A stretch of DNA of 64,000 nt from Desulfurococcales archaeon (GTDB lineage: Archaea; Thermoproteota; Thermoprotei_A; Sulfolobales; Desulfurococcaceae). Shown piece by piece: positions 34,721 to 42,407 of the stretch. The notes beneath the pieces are model-generated. The model worked only from the letters and a program-made list of their open reading frames with translations, made no database searches and was not told where the DNA came from. The DNA lies in contig JALVYU010000026.1 in the NCBI GenBank assembly GCA_027022365.1, positions 62,001 to 126,000 of the forward strand, written 5' to 3'. The position numbers and the translations under genes are program-made. Position 1 is the first letter of the stretch; every line of letters begins with the position of its first letter.

Positions 34721-34888
34721 CTACTTGTGTATTCCTAGCCTGGCTATTACTCCGGCTACGTGTTCTTGTTCTAGGGTATCAATTATATCGTCAATGATCT
34801 CAAGTGCTTCATCTATGCTTGGGGCTGTAGCTACCCGGTCTCGGATATACTTTATGATTGCTATGCATTCGGAGCATGGGTTGTTCAC
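34721..34888 (-). CDS. Small CxxC helical protein (55 aa)
   Basis: GTG at 34888 preceded by a strong GGAGGTGGGAG ribosome site. The product begins VNNPCSECIAIIKYIRDRVA and continues SIDEALEIIDDIIDTLEQEH to GIHK. One CxxC pair and two amphipathic helices. It sits between the helical gene at 33.7 kb and the divergent TFB-like gene. Not a recognised family, but start signal and composition are convincing. Confidence 0.5.
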   Translation of the reverse strand: MNNPCSECIAIIKYIRDRVATAPSIDEALEIIDDIIDTLEQEHVAGVIARLGIHK

Positions 34889-35011
34889 CCGGCTCCCACC
34901 TCCCCCGCGGTTGTTCCCCGCTAGGCTCTCGGTAGCCGTATTTAAAACACTGGGGCACCGGCAAAACTATTTGGGGATGAAAAGGATCTCCTGAGTACTT
35001 CAAGGCTCTGC

Positions 35012-35017
35012 TTTATA
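35012..35017 (+). promoter_or_regulatory. TATA box of the TFB-like/TBP-like operon
   Basis: TTTATA within CTTTATAAGG lies 40 bases before the ATG at 35052, in the position expected for an archaeal promoter with a short leader. Such an element would be read by host TBP/TFB or by the element's own factors. Confidence 0.45.
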
Positions 35018-35051
35018 AGGATGAAAGTATTCAATACAGGGGTACAGCGTC

Positions 35052-35675
35052 ATGCTTGTCTATGATAAATCCAGGGCCGAAGTAGTGGATGCGGAGACCG
35101 GCCTAGTGGTTGAGGATAGACTTATTGATCCGGGGCCCGAGTGGAGGAGCTACAGGCCGGAGAGCCGTAGATGCCACATAATGCACCGCCGGGAACCCGA
35201 GGAACTGAGGTTCTTCCGGGGCCTAGTACCCAGATACGTGTATGAGGACGCTGGCCATATTATGAGGAAGCTGAGGCTCGGAGGCCGTGCAGGGGCCCTA
35301 GCAGCCCTTATGTATTCCGCCAAGAGGTACGGCGTACCCCTACCAGCCGAGGTATTCTACTTCATCGATTATGAGAAGAGGAGCGTCTACAGGGTCTATA
35401 GGAGGATCGTGGAGGAGCTGGGGCCGCCCGGTAGGATGGAGGATGCGGCTGTAGCCCAGGTGGCCGGGCTGGCGGTTAGACTCGGCAAACCGCACCTAGC
35501 TCCATTAGTGGTTAAACTATATAGGAGGCTCAGGGAGAGGAACCAAGGCTATAGATCCACTACCCTAGCCGCCGTAGCCCTCGTCAAAGCCGGGCTCCCC
35601 GCCCGGGAAGTCTCCAAGTATCTTGGAGTAGCCCCCTCTACGCTCTCCAAGGCATTGAAACGGGTGGAGGCCTGA
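35052..35675 (+). CDS. TFB-like transcription factor lacking the zinc ribbon
   Basis: 207 residues against about 300 for cellular TFB. The start VYDKSRAEVVDAETGLVVED, then RLIDPGPEWRSY, is the B-reader/B-linker of TFB/TFIIB, including the GPEWR motif. Two cyclin-like repeats follow (about 50-125 with GGRAGALAALMYSAKRYGVP; about 140-205 with STTLAAVALVKAGLPAREVS and a final helix-turn-helix GVAPSTLSKALKRVEA). The N-terminal Zn ribbon that docks RNA polymerase is missing. It could bind DNA/TBP yet recruit polymerase poorly or differently. Four bases upstream of a TBP-like gene, within a mobile element. Confidence 0.78.
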   Translation: MLVYDKSRAEVVDAETGLVVEDRLIDPGPEWRSYRPESRRCHIMHRREPEELRFFRGLVPRYVYEDAGHIMRKLRLGGRAGALAALMYSAKRYGVPLPAEVFYFIDYEKRSVYRVYRRIVEELGPPGRMEDAAVAQVAGLAVRLGKPHLAPLVVKLYRRLRERNQGYRSTTLAAVALVKAGLPAREVSKYLGVAPSTLSKALKRVEA

Positions 35676-35679
35676 GACG

Positions 35680-36186
35680 TTGGAGCCCCGCGTAGAAATA
35701 GTAAACATCGTCGCAACGATCAAGCTAGAGCCGATGCCAGATCCTGGAGAAGTACTGGGGAAGATACCGGGCTCCAGGCCAGTTAAGAGGTTCCGGGGAG
35801 CAATGCTGAGGATCGGTAAAACCCCTGTGCTGTTCTACAAGAAGAAAATCATAGTAACCGGGGCGAAGAATACCGAGGAGCTCAGAGACACTATAAGGAA
35901 ACTAGTAAGTGTGCTTCATAGGTACGGTATGGAAGCAAAGCCTAGGGGATACGAGATAGTCAATGTAACTGCTAAGGTGGATTTAGGTAGAAGGATAAAC
36001 CTCGTAGAAGCCGCGGAGAGGCTTGGCGGCATCTATGACCCGGACTACAGGCCATACATGGTGGCAAGGATAAACGATACAGTGATAATGCTATCACACA
36101 ACGGAAAACTAGTAATGCTGGGAGCAAAGTCCATTAAAAAATGCTATATGATTTCCGAACATGTTGTTAACAATATATTTCCGTAA
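35680..36186 (+). CDS. Divergent TATA-binding protein (TBP) homologue
   Basis: 168 residues, TTG start with GGTGGAGG upstream. The two direct repeats of TBP are visible. Repeat 1 (about 6-75) has VEIVNIVATIKLEPMPDPGE, FRGAMLRIGKTPVLFY and KIIVTGAKNTEELRDTI. Repeat 2 (about 90-168) has YEIVNVTAKVDLGRRINLVE and KLVMLGAKSIKK. The (V/M)xTGAK strand-end motif is diagnostic, with CTGAK replaced by VTGAK and MLGAK. The intercalating Phe pairs are not conserved, so promoter recognition is probably altered. Lies four bases after the TFB-like gene: a dedicated pair. Confidence 0.75.
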   Translation: MEPRVEIVNIVATIKLEPMPDPGEVLGKIPGSRPVKRFRGAMLRIGKTPVLFYKKKIIVTGAKNTEELRDTIRKLVSVLHRYGMEAKPRGYEIVNVTAKVDLGRRINLVEAAERLGGIYDPDYRPYMVARINDTVIMLSHNGKLVMLGAKSIKKCYMISEHVVNNIFP

Positions 36187-36355
36187 TACATTCTAGCCAG
36201 TAATATATTTGAGCCAAAGTGTGCTCTGCATTCTCAGACTAAGCACTGTTGCTGAAAATGTTCTATGAAATATATCCCATAAATTATCCGGAAACAGTAA
36301 CTATAAGTGATAGAATATTACATGATTTATATAGAAAAAGATGGTGATGTTTTTA

Positions 36356-36823
36356 ATGAGCTTCCATATAGTTTTATCTGAGGAGGAGACATTTAATAGA
36401 CTAGTGAAGTATTTTGTAGGAAGGAGATTAAAGATACTATCTCTACATAAACCTTCACACATTAAAGTGGAAATCGGCAAATTGTTCTCACTATGGTTTG
36501 GAGAAGCGTTAGGGGTTGTGGATATCAATATTATGAAGCTGGGCAATCATAGTTTAGTCAATCTATACTTTAACTTTCTTAGGGAATATATCTCCGGATT
36601 AATATTGTCTATACTGCTATCGTTTATTCTCACTATATATGGACTACTCATAGACGCGCCCTGGGATGCTGTACTTCTTTTAGCGATTACTGTATTCGCA
36701 ATAGTTATGCTCCTAGAGGGATACAATGTGGCCGTAACAAGGAAGAAGTTCGTAGAGGAGCTATCTTTATTCGTTCAATCAATAAACTCAAACAAGGTGA
36801 ATATAAATGGCAGGCATGATTGA
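36356..36823 (+). CDS. Hypothetical two-helix membrane protein (155 aa)
   Basis: ATG 36356 has GGTGAT seven bases upstream and is preferred over ATG 36341. About 75 soluble residues (SFHIVLSEEETFNRLVKYFV) precede two transmembrane helices (about 80-101 and 108-126) and a cytosolic tail. Its end overlaps the transglutaminase-like gene by 17 bases, so the two are co-translated and probably form one envelope complex. Family not recognised. Confidence 0.6.
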   Translation: MSFHIVLSEEETFNRLVKYFVGRRLKILSLHKPSHIKVEIGKLFSLWFGEALGVVDINIMKLGNHSLVNLYFNFLREYISGLILSILLSFILTIYGLLIDAPWDAVLLLAITVFAIVMLLEGYNVAVTRKKFVEELSLFVQSINSNKVNINGRHD

Positions 36824-37877
36824 TCGTGGAGAAAGAAAAGCTGGGGTACCAGTTGTAGCTCTCATTATTACACTAGTATTCATTGCCTTATTGACTATTC
36901 TTTCACCCAAAGTCGACATCTTTACCACATCATCAACGAATAACACCGGAGGAGCTTCCGCGGACCTTGAAAAGCTTATATTAAGCAAGGTCGACCCGTT
37001 AGCCGTCAGAGAATTCGCCGTTAAACTAACAACTGATCCTCTCAATGCTTTTCCTAATCTATGGAGTAAGTATACTTTAATAGATGAGGAAAGATTCCTC
37101 GAGAAAGGCTATTACTGGTATATAAAGATTAGATTGAGTACGCTCGAAGGAATAAATGGAAGTATAGAGTCAAATACACCAGTAGATTTCTATGTTGTTG
37201 ATGAAGAAGACTTTCTACATTTCAAAGAAGGAGAATCATTCTATTACTACACAAAGCCTTCACGTATAAACATATACAGATCAAGCTTTGAGTGGAATGC
37301 ACCACGTGATGGAACATATTATCTAATAGTATATGCAAAATATGGGAATGCAAGGGTAAAACTAAGAGTCGATACATTCACGAAACCCTTCCTAAGCGGG
37401 TTCCCATATAATATAGAAGACAGAGAAGCATGGTATATATGGATAATAAACGTATGGGTCGCAAAGAACATACACTACATCCCGGATCCAAATTTTGAAC
37501 TAGTACAAGATCCTAAACAAACATTAAGGCTAAGAGCTGGAGACTGTGATGATGTAGCAGTACTAATGGCGTCTATGTATCAAGCAGTAGGGCTAAAAAC
37601 CAAATTCGCAGAAGTAGATACAGATGGAGACGGAAAAATAGACCATATAACAGTCCTAGTGTACTACCATGGAACACCTAAAGAATTCCTAGACAGCGAA
37701 GAAACAATAGCATTCATGGCAGGACTAATATCAAGACTGCCAGATGAATACTCGGTAAGATACATAAAAGGCAATAACGGCATATGGATCATAGCTGACC
37801 CATTATTCTCGGAAAGCAACTACTGTGTAGGAATGATAGAACACGAACCATACAAAATAAAAAATATATTCCCATAA
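36807..37877 (+). CDS. Membrane-anchored transglutaminase-like cysteine protease-fold protein
   Basis: 356 residues, GGTGA upstream. One N-terminal membrane helix (about 13-33) anchors an extracellular part with a beta-sandwich (110-205). A transglutaminase-like domain follows: catalytic Cys in RLRAGDCDDVAVLMASMY (about 246), His in GDGKIDHITVLVYYHG (about 277) and Asp in IADPLFSE (about 335). Such domains cut or crosslink proteins at the cell surface. Coupled to the preceding two-helix membrane protein. A role in envelope remodelling for DNA transfer is inferred from the neighbourhood only. Confidence 0.72.
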   Translation: MAGMIDRGERKAGVPVVALIITLVFIALLTILSPKVDIFTTSSTNNTGGASADLEKLILSKVDPLAVREFAVKLTTDPLNAFPNLWSKYTLIDEERFLEKGYYWYIKIRLSTLEGINGSIESNTPVDFYVVDEEDFLHFKEGESFYYYTKPSRINIYRSSFEWNAPRDGTYYLIVYAKYGNARVKLRVDTFTKPFLSGFPYNIEDREAWYIWIINVWVAKNIHYIPDPNFELVQDPKQTLRLRAGDCDDVAVLMASMYQAVGLKTKFAEVDTDGDGKIDHITVLVYYHGTPKEFLDSEETIAFMAGLISRLPDEYSVRYIKGNNGIWIIADPLFSESNYCVGMIEHEPYKIKNIFP

Positions 37878-38111
37878 ATAGCAATGTATGGGCTGGATCC
37901 TCGCGGTTTGATGATGAAGTGTTAATTGGAACGTATTTTAGCGTCGCTTAAATCATATTACACTATATATAATTACATAATGATGTTAATAATTATTATA
38001 TGTTGTTCAGATGCTTAAACAGTTGTTGTAAATTACACTGTACATGGTACTTATACGGTGTCCGGTGCTTTATTCTCGCTTTATTTATCTATACAATTCC
38101 CCATGTAGTTT

Positions 38112-38192
38112 CGATACACTGGGGAGTACACTCCAGTTTGTACTTGTGTTTATACTCCAGTTTGTACTCTGGGAGCGAGACACGAGTGTATC
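38112..38192. repeat. Nested direct and inverted repeats upstream of a winged-helix gene
   Basis: ACTCCAGTTTGTACT occurs exactly at 38130-38144 and 38154-38168 (24-base period). CGATACACT (38112-38120) is matched by its reverse complement (38184-38192), bracketing both copies, and CTGGGGAGTACACTCCAG is an imperfect palindrome. The 361-base gap 37878-38238 holds no gene. Likely operator or origin/transfer site of the element. Confidence 0.55.
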
Positions 38193-38262
38193 GGTGTACT
38201 ATGCGGAGCATGTCACTCTACGTTATCAATAAGTAACTATGGACTACGCTGGTGGATTGTTA

Positions 38263-38532
38263 ATGGTGGCTGTATTGAAGGTTGTCCAGTGTATTCTCGG
38301 CTACCTGGCGGAGAAGGAGATAGCGATGCCCATACAGGTGGAGCGTGACCTGAAAATATCGAGGTACCTGGTGTTCGGCTCCCTGATAATCATGGAGGAG
38401 CTCGGCCTCGTCGAAGCGATTGCCAAGAGGGCTAACTGGAAGCTCTACAGGATAACCGATAAAGGCAGAGAATTATTGGAGAAGGGAAAAACAGTTATAG
38501 AGTTGGAGGCTACCGGCCGAGAACCCTCTTAA
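38263..38532 (+). CDS. Winged-helix regulator (89 aa)
   Basis: ATG 38263 with GGTGG upstream is preferred over ATG 38239. The domain reads LGYLAEKEIAMPIQVERDL, KISRYLVFGSLIIMEELGLV, then the wing RANWKLYRITDKGRELLEKG. It follows the repeat-rich gap that it may control. The 3' end overlaps the convergent HerA-like gene by 23 bases. Confidence 0.72.
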   Translation: MVAVLKVVQCILGYLAEKEIAMPIQVERDLKISRYLVFGSLIIMEELGLVEAIAKRANWKLYRITDKGRELLEKGKTVIELEATGREPS

Positions 38533-40465
38533 CGGCATCTACAACGTTGTCGGGGATAGCCGCTTCAGCCCCGAAACCCCTAATGTAATCCAGGTATTTT
38601 TCACCCACCACGAACAGTATTCTAGCCCCGCTTTTCCCGGCCCTCTCAATGTATTTCCTTATCTTCCCGGGATCCCTGCTGGGACGGGTCTCCACCTCGA
38701 TGAACAAGACATTACCAGTATCCCATGAATTGGCGTCTCGGTATGGTATGGCGATTACATCTGGGATCTCCCGGAGAGGCTCTTCGCCGGTATCGATCCA
38801 TGTCCATACTCCGAGGTTAAGCCTCAGCTCCTCCACGATCCTCCTGATAGCTTCCTGGTGCTCGGGTCCTCCAGCCCTCTCACCGCTAAACACCATCTCT
38901 ACAAGCCTCCTACCCTTATCCGTAAGTTTGTAGAGCCTAGGCCTCCTACCCCTACCACGGGTTCCTGCCTCATAGACCTCTACAAGGCCGAGCTCAGCCA
39001 GCCCGCGGAAAACGCCATACACAGAACTACCCGATATACCGAAGAACCCGGCAACACGCTTCTCCAAAACCTTAGTAGGCATATCGCCCTCATAGTACAA
39101 CACATACAATACATAAGCCTCTATAGGCCTGACCGGGGGCTCTTTAACCTGGATAGTACCGGGCTCCTCCTTTTCTCCAGCCTCCTCGGCTACTTTAGCT
39201 TCGGCTTTCTCCTCTACCGGGGCCCCGTAGAGTTCCAGGCTCCTTGCTATCCTTTTACTGATCTCCGGGTCATCCTCAAACATAGATCCCTGGACATCAA
39301 CGGGAATATATACTGTATTGAGGGTGAAGGGTCTAACAGGCTTACCGTGGACCTCGGTTTTAACCGCGAACCAGTAGAGAGGCAAATTGATCAAGTCTTT
39401 CTCGGAGAATATAGGCTCGTAGAGCTTGGCCAGTAGCTTAGCCGATTTAAGCCCAACCCTGAACGTTATAAAGGTTCTGCAGTTGCCTAGTATGGCGTCC
39501 AGTATCTCCCGCGGGTACTGCTCGGGATATTGAGTAGCCAGTGTAAGATATAGCTTGTACTTACGGGCCTCGGCAAGAATATCGATAAGGGTTGGAACGG
39601 TGAAGTTGTGGGCCTCGTCGATGTATAGGTAGTGTGGGATCCTCATCCTAGGAGCAACATCGATTCTGGACATGGCCGCCGAGAAAATCTTGCCGATGAT
39701 CAATGTGCCGAGGAAGTGTGAAACCTCTTCGGTGAGCCTACCCTTACTGAGATTAATGACTATGAAAGCCCTCGAATCCATGAGCTTCCTGAAGTCAATA
39801 GTGGACCTTCTAGCAGAGAATATAGGGCGGAGTATCCTGGAGCCAACGAGCTTGCTTATCTTGTTCACAACGCTGATAATAGCGTCTTTTGGTAGGCGGG
39901 GCCATTCCTCCTCCCAGAACTTAGCCACCAGGGGATCCTCGACATTAGCTACGAGCTCGTTTCTCCTATCCTCGTCGACAAGCAGATAGTAGAGATCCAG
40001 GAGACTAGTAGACCCAGGCGGCTGCTCTAGGAGGGTGTTTACACAGTTCCTCAATATATGCTCCAGCCTAGGACCCCAGAAGTCCTTGAAAAGCTTCTGC
40101 AACGCAGAAATAAACGCCTCACCCACACGCTCCCTATCCCATTCATCACGATACTCGAGGAAGTTTATCCTCACGGTCTTGCCGAATACCTTAATCGTTG
40201 TGGGGTCTATGTAGACAAGCCTATCAACTCTATCCTCGGGTATCAGCTTAACGATTTCAAGGGCAAGGTCTCCATGCGGGTCCAGCAGGCTGAATCCCTC
40301 GCCGAGGTCTATGTGTTGCTTGATAAGGAACTTGAGCAACGTCGACTTGCCTGTGCCGGATTTACCGAAAACCGCTATGTGGAGGCGATCCACCTTATAG
40401 ATCCCGTACTTCTTCTCCTTAAAGGATCCAAGGTACACTACCTCGTCTAGACGCTTAAGCTCCAC
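38510..40465 (-). CDS. HerA/VirD4-like DNA-translocating ATPase with winged-helix and nuclease-like tail
   Basis: 651 residues. The P-loop FtsK/HerA-family motor carries Walker A GKSGTGKST (34-42), SLLDPHGDLALEIV (59-72), Walker B HYLYIDEAHNF (278-288) and the sensor LTLATQYPEQ. An acidic linker (about 415-445) leads to a winged helix (about 455-535, VLEKRVAGFFGISGSSVYGV). A C-terminal fold follows with PDVIAIP and VLFIEVETRPSRDPGKIRKY, resembling PD-(D/E)xK or replication-relaxation domains, though the catalytic Lys is not obvious. Comparable to VirD4/TraG couplers and CedB. Divergent from its companion gene at 40640. Confidence 0.82.
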   Translation of the reverse strand: MELKRLDEVVYLGSFKEKKYGIYKVDRLHIAVFGKSGTGKSTLLKFLIKQHIDLGEGFSLLDPHGDLALEIVKLIPEDRVDRLVYIDPTTIKVFGKTVRINFLEYRDEWDRERVGEAFISALQKLFKDFWGPRLEHILRNCVNTLLEQPPGSTSLLDLYYLLVDEDRRNELVANVEDPLVAKFWEEEWPRLPKDAIISVVNKISKLVGSRILRPIFSARRSTIDFRKLMDSRAFIVINLSKGRLTEEVSHFLGTLIIGKIFSAAMSRIDVAPRMRIPHYLYIDEAHNFTVPTLIDILAEARKYKLYLTLATQYPEQYPREILDAILGNCRTFITFRVGLKSAKLLAKLYEPIFSEKDLINLPLYWFAVKTEVHGKPVRPFTLNTVYIPVDVQGSMFEDDPEISKRIARSLELYGAPVEEKAEAKVAEEAGEKEEPGTIQVKEPPVRPIEAYVLYVLYYEGDMPTKVLEKRVAGFFGISGSSVYGVFRGLAELGLVEVYEAGTRGRGRRPRLYKLTDKGRRLVEMVFSGERAGGPEHQEAIRRIVEELRLNLGVWTWIDTGEEPLREIPDVIAIPYRDANSWDTGNVLFIEVETRPSRDPGKIRKYIERAGKSGARILFVVGEKYLDYIRGFGAEAAIPDNVVDAVKRVLGR

Positions 40466-40557
40466 TACCCTCTCACCATCGGGAAAATGATTACGGGAGA
40501 CACGTAGTTGCAGGTTAATGGATAAGTGTGGTGTACCGACCCCTTACAAGCTAGTCA

Positions 40558-40569
40558 TGGAGGCCTCCA
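40558..40569. promoter_or_regulatory. 12-bp perfect palindrome between the divergent transfer genes
   Basis: TGGAGGCCTCCA is self-complementary and lies in the 174-base gap between the HerA-like ATPase and its companion. The same gap has GATTACGGG twice (about 40489 and 40573) and TAGTTGC with an inverted near-copy. A shared operator or transfer-origin element is possible. Confidence 0.35.
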
Positions 40570-40639
40570 AGGGATTACGGGTTAGTATTCTCCCGCAACT
40601 ATGCTTAACCGTTCCACTCTATAACGTGGTGTATGAACC

Positions 40640-41578
40640 GTGTGGTCTTACCTCGAGATAATCCCTCACCCGGAGACCAGGATTGAACCCCTACAATTAG
40701 AGGATTTCATAGCGGCACTTTACGGTACAAGGGCTACCTGGGCATACATTATAGTATATGACGGCGGCCATCTAGGCTTCTACTACATAGTGCCTCGGCA
40801 ACTAACGAATAGTACGGTTAAGAGCCTTGAGTCAAGGTTCAACAAGATCATTATAGAGGAATCCAAGCCCCCTAGATTGATCGATTATAAATATTATACG
40901 GAGCTTAGACTGCTCAAAAGCTTCTACTACCCATTATTCCACCTAACAAGACAGAAAGAGATAGAATCCAACCCCGTAGACGTGATTGCCTCAAGCATGC
41001 TCGGAGGGGAGAGCATGGTATTAATAATAGCTACGCCAGAGCCCCGCGGAGCAGGAGTAATAGCTGGATTCGTCTACGAGAAGAAAACAGGTAAACCAGC
41101 AAGCACTGGGAAAATAATACTAAAAGAAGCCCTAAGCCTAGGAGACGCATTCTTCGGCTCAACAAGCTCTACCACGTCAAAACAACAATACGTGTATAAG
41201 CCCGAGCTAACCGAGGAGGAGAAAAGAATCCTACGTGAAGCCCAGTACAAGATGCACCACCAACTATACGCAACGAGGATAATAGTCCTAGCAAAGGAGG
41301 AAGACCTAGTCTACGATATAGCCAGTAGCTTCAATCAATTCCCATTAAATGGTTTCACCTTTAAAGTAAAAGAGGTGAACGAGAAGATCCTCCGAGAGAT
41401 AAAAGAGCTTAAACCAAGAAGACTGGGCCTGTTATTTAAGGATAAGAAAATACCGGTCCTGAGCCCTAGAGAACTAGCGGCATATGTGAACCTGCCTACG
41501 GCACTGGATACTTTGCCGGTGAAAACTGCTTCAATAATACTTAATCCCCCGCCTGAAATCCCGGAGGAAGCGGATTAA
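40640..41578 (+). CDS. Companion subunit of the HerA/VirD4-like ATPase
   Basis: 312 residues with PHPETRIEPLQLEDFIAALY at the start, then a membrane-proximal-like region with NPVDVIASSMLGGESMVLII. A segment YATRIIVLAKEEDLVYDIAS is followed by SFNQFPLNGFTF, and the end has PVLSPRELAAYVNLPTALDT. This order, ending in the L-S-x-x-E-L-A-x-x-x-x-L-P motif, is the N-terminal module fused to conjugative VirD4-like ATPases in many bacteria; here it is a separate, divergent gene. Assignment rests on this motif order and on the neighbour. Confidence 0.62.
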   Translation: MWSYLEIIPHPETRIEPLQLEDFIAALYGTRATWAYIIVYDGGHLGFYYIVPRQLTNSTVKSLESRFNKIIIEESKPPRLIDYKYYTELRLLKSFYYPLFHLTRQKEIESNPVDVIASSMLGGESMVLIIATPEPRGAGVIAGFVYEKKTGKPASTGKIILKEALSLGDAFFGSTSSTTSKQQYVYKPELTEEEKRILREAQYKMHHQLYATRIIVLAKEEDLVYDIASSFNQFPLNGFTFKVKEVNEKILREIKELKPRRLGLLFKDKKIPVLSPRELAAYVNLPTALDTLPVKTASIILNPPPEIPEEAD

Positions 41579-41645
41579 GCATTACATGCTCTTTCACTTG
41601 GCTTATTAGTGAATAGCATTACATTGATTTATCTAGGGGTATAGG

Positions 41646-42407
41646 TTGCCGGATTGGAATACTCATGTTAAATGGGCTAGTAGGCTCGGCATAGATAGGG
41701 AGATTGCAGAGTTTATCAATAAATTGATTGATGACCCTGAGGAAGTATTGAAGGATGACCCTACAGAGCTGGGTGAACTGTATAGGAGGGATCCGGAGGG
41801 CGTTAAAGCCGCCCTAATAGGACATGATTGGGGTAGGAAGGGTAAGGCTAGGCTTGACATTTTGAAGACTTACTGCCGTATACGGTTTGGGGAGAAGGGA
41901 GTAATGGCTACCGAACTACACCATGTCCTCGACTATTTAACACATATAAGAAGCCCGGAGAACCTGGCCAGAATAATTGTTAGCTCATCAATATTTCACG
42001 CGACAAGCGGTAAACCATTAAGCGAGAGGATGAAACTCGTAAAAGAATTCTACTGGAATAGAAGAAAATATTCTGAATCTCTGGAAAGGCTTACGGAAGA
42101 AATAGCGAAGCTGGACTATGAATCCTATAAGAACATAATAATCGAGCTCCTAAAGAATAAGGCACAAGAATGGGAGTTGCACAGAGAAGTCTATGACTTT
42201 GTGATCAATAACCTAGACGAGATACTGAAGGACATCGACAAGTATCTTGCAAAGAAAAGAAAACGAATAGCACGCTCACTATCGATTAACACACTAGACA
42301 AATGGACTGAAAAATTAACCGCTCTTCTCATAGGTATTATACAAGTCCTTATCCCAGTGTCTCTCGAACTGATAGCTCTCGTATCTTGTCCGTATTATTC
42401 GTGGTAG
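41646..42407 (+). CDS. Hypothetical protein with C-terminal membrane helix, paralogue of 33.7 kb gene (253 aa)
   Basis: TTG start; begins MPDWNTHVKWASRLGIDREI and has GHDWGRKGKARLDILKTY and ELHHVLDYLTHIRSPEN, with several His/Asp that could bind metal as in zinc-dependent phospholipase C-like proteins. One hydrophobic segment ends the protein (about 224-245). Its last 93 bases overlap the end of the convergent polytopic membrane gene. The N-terminal motif is shared with the protein at 33749. Confidence 0.58.
   Translation: MPDWNTHVKWASRLGIDREIAEFINKLIDDPEEVLKDDPTELGELYRRDPEGVKAALIGHDWGRKGKARLDILKTYCRIRFGEKGVMATELHHVLDYLTHIRSPENLARIIVSSSIFHATSGKPLSERMKLVKEFYWNRRKYSESLERLTEEIAKLDYESYKNIIIELLKNKAQEWELHREVYDFVINNLDEILKDIDKYLAKKRKRIARSLSINTLDKWTEKLTALLIGIIQVLIPVSLELIALVSCPYYSW

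Noticed and set aside
34809-35003. 64-codon minus frame starting at 35003
   Set aside because: Low-complexity and overlaps the better 55-residue frame with a strong ribosome site, and covers the TFB-like promoter.
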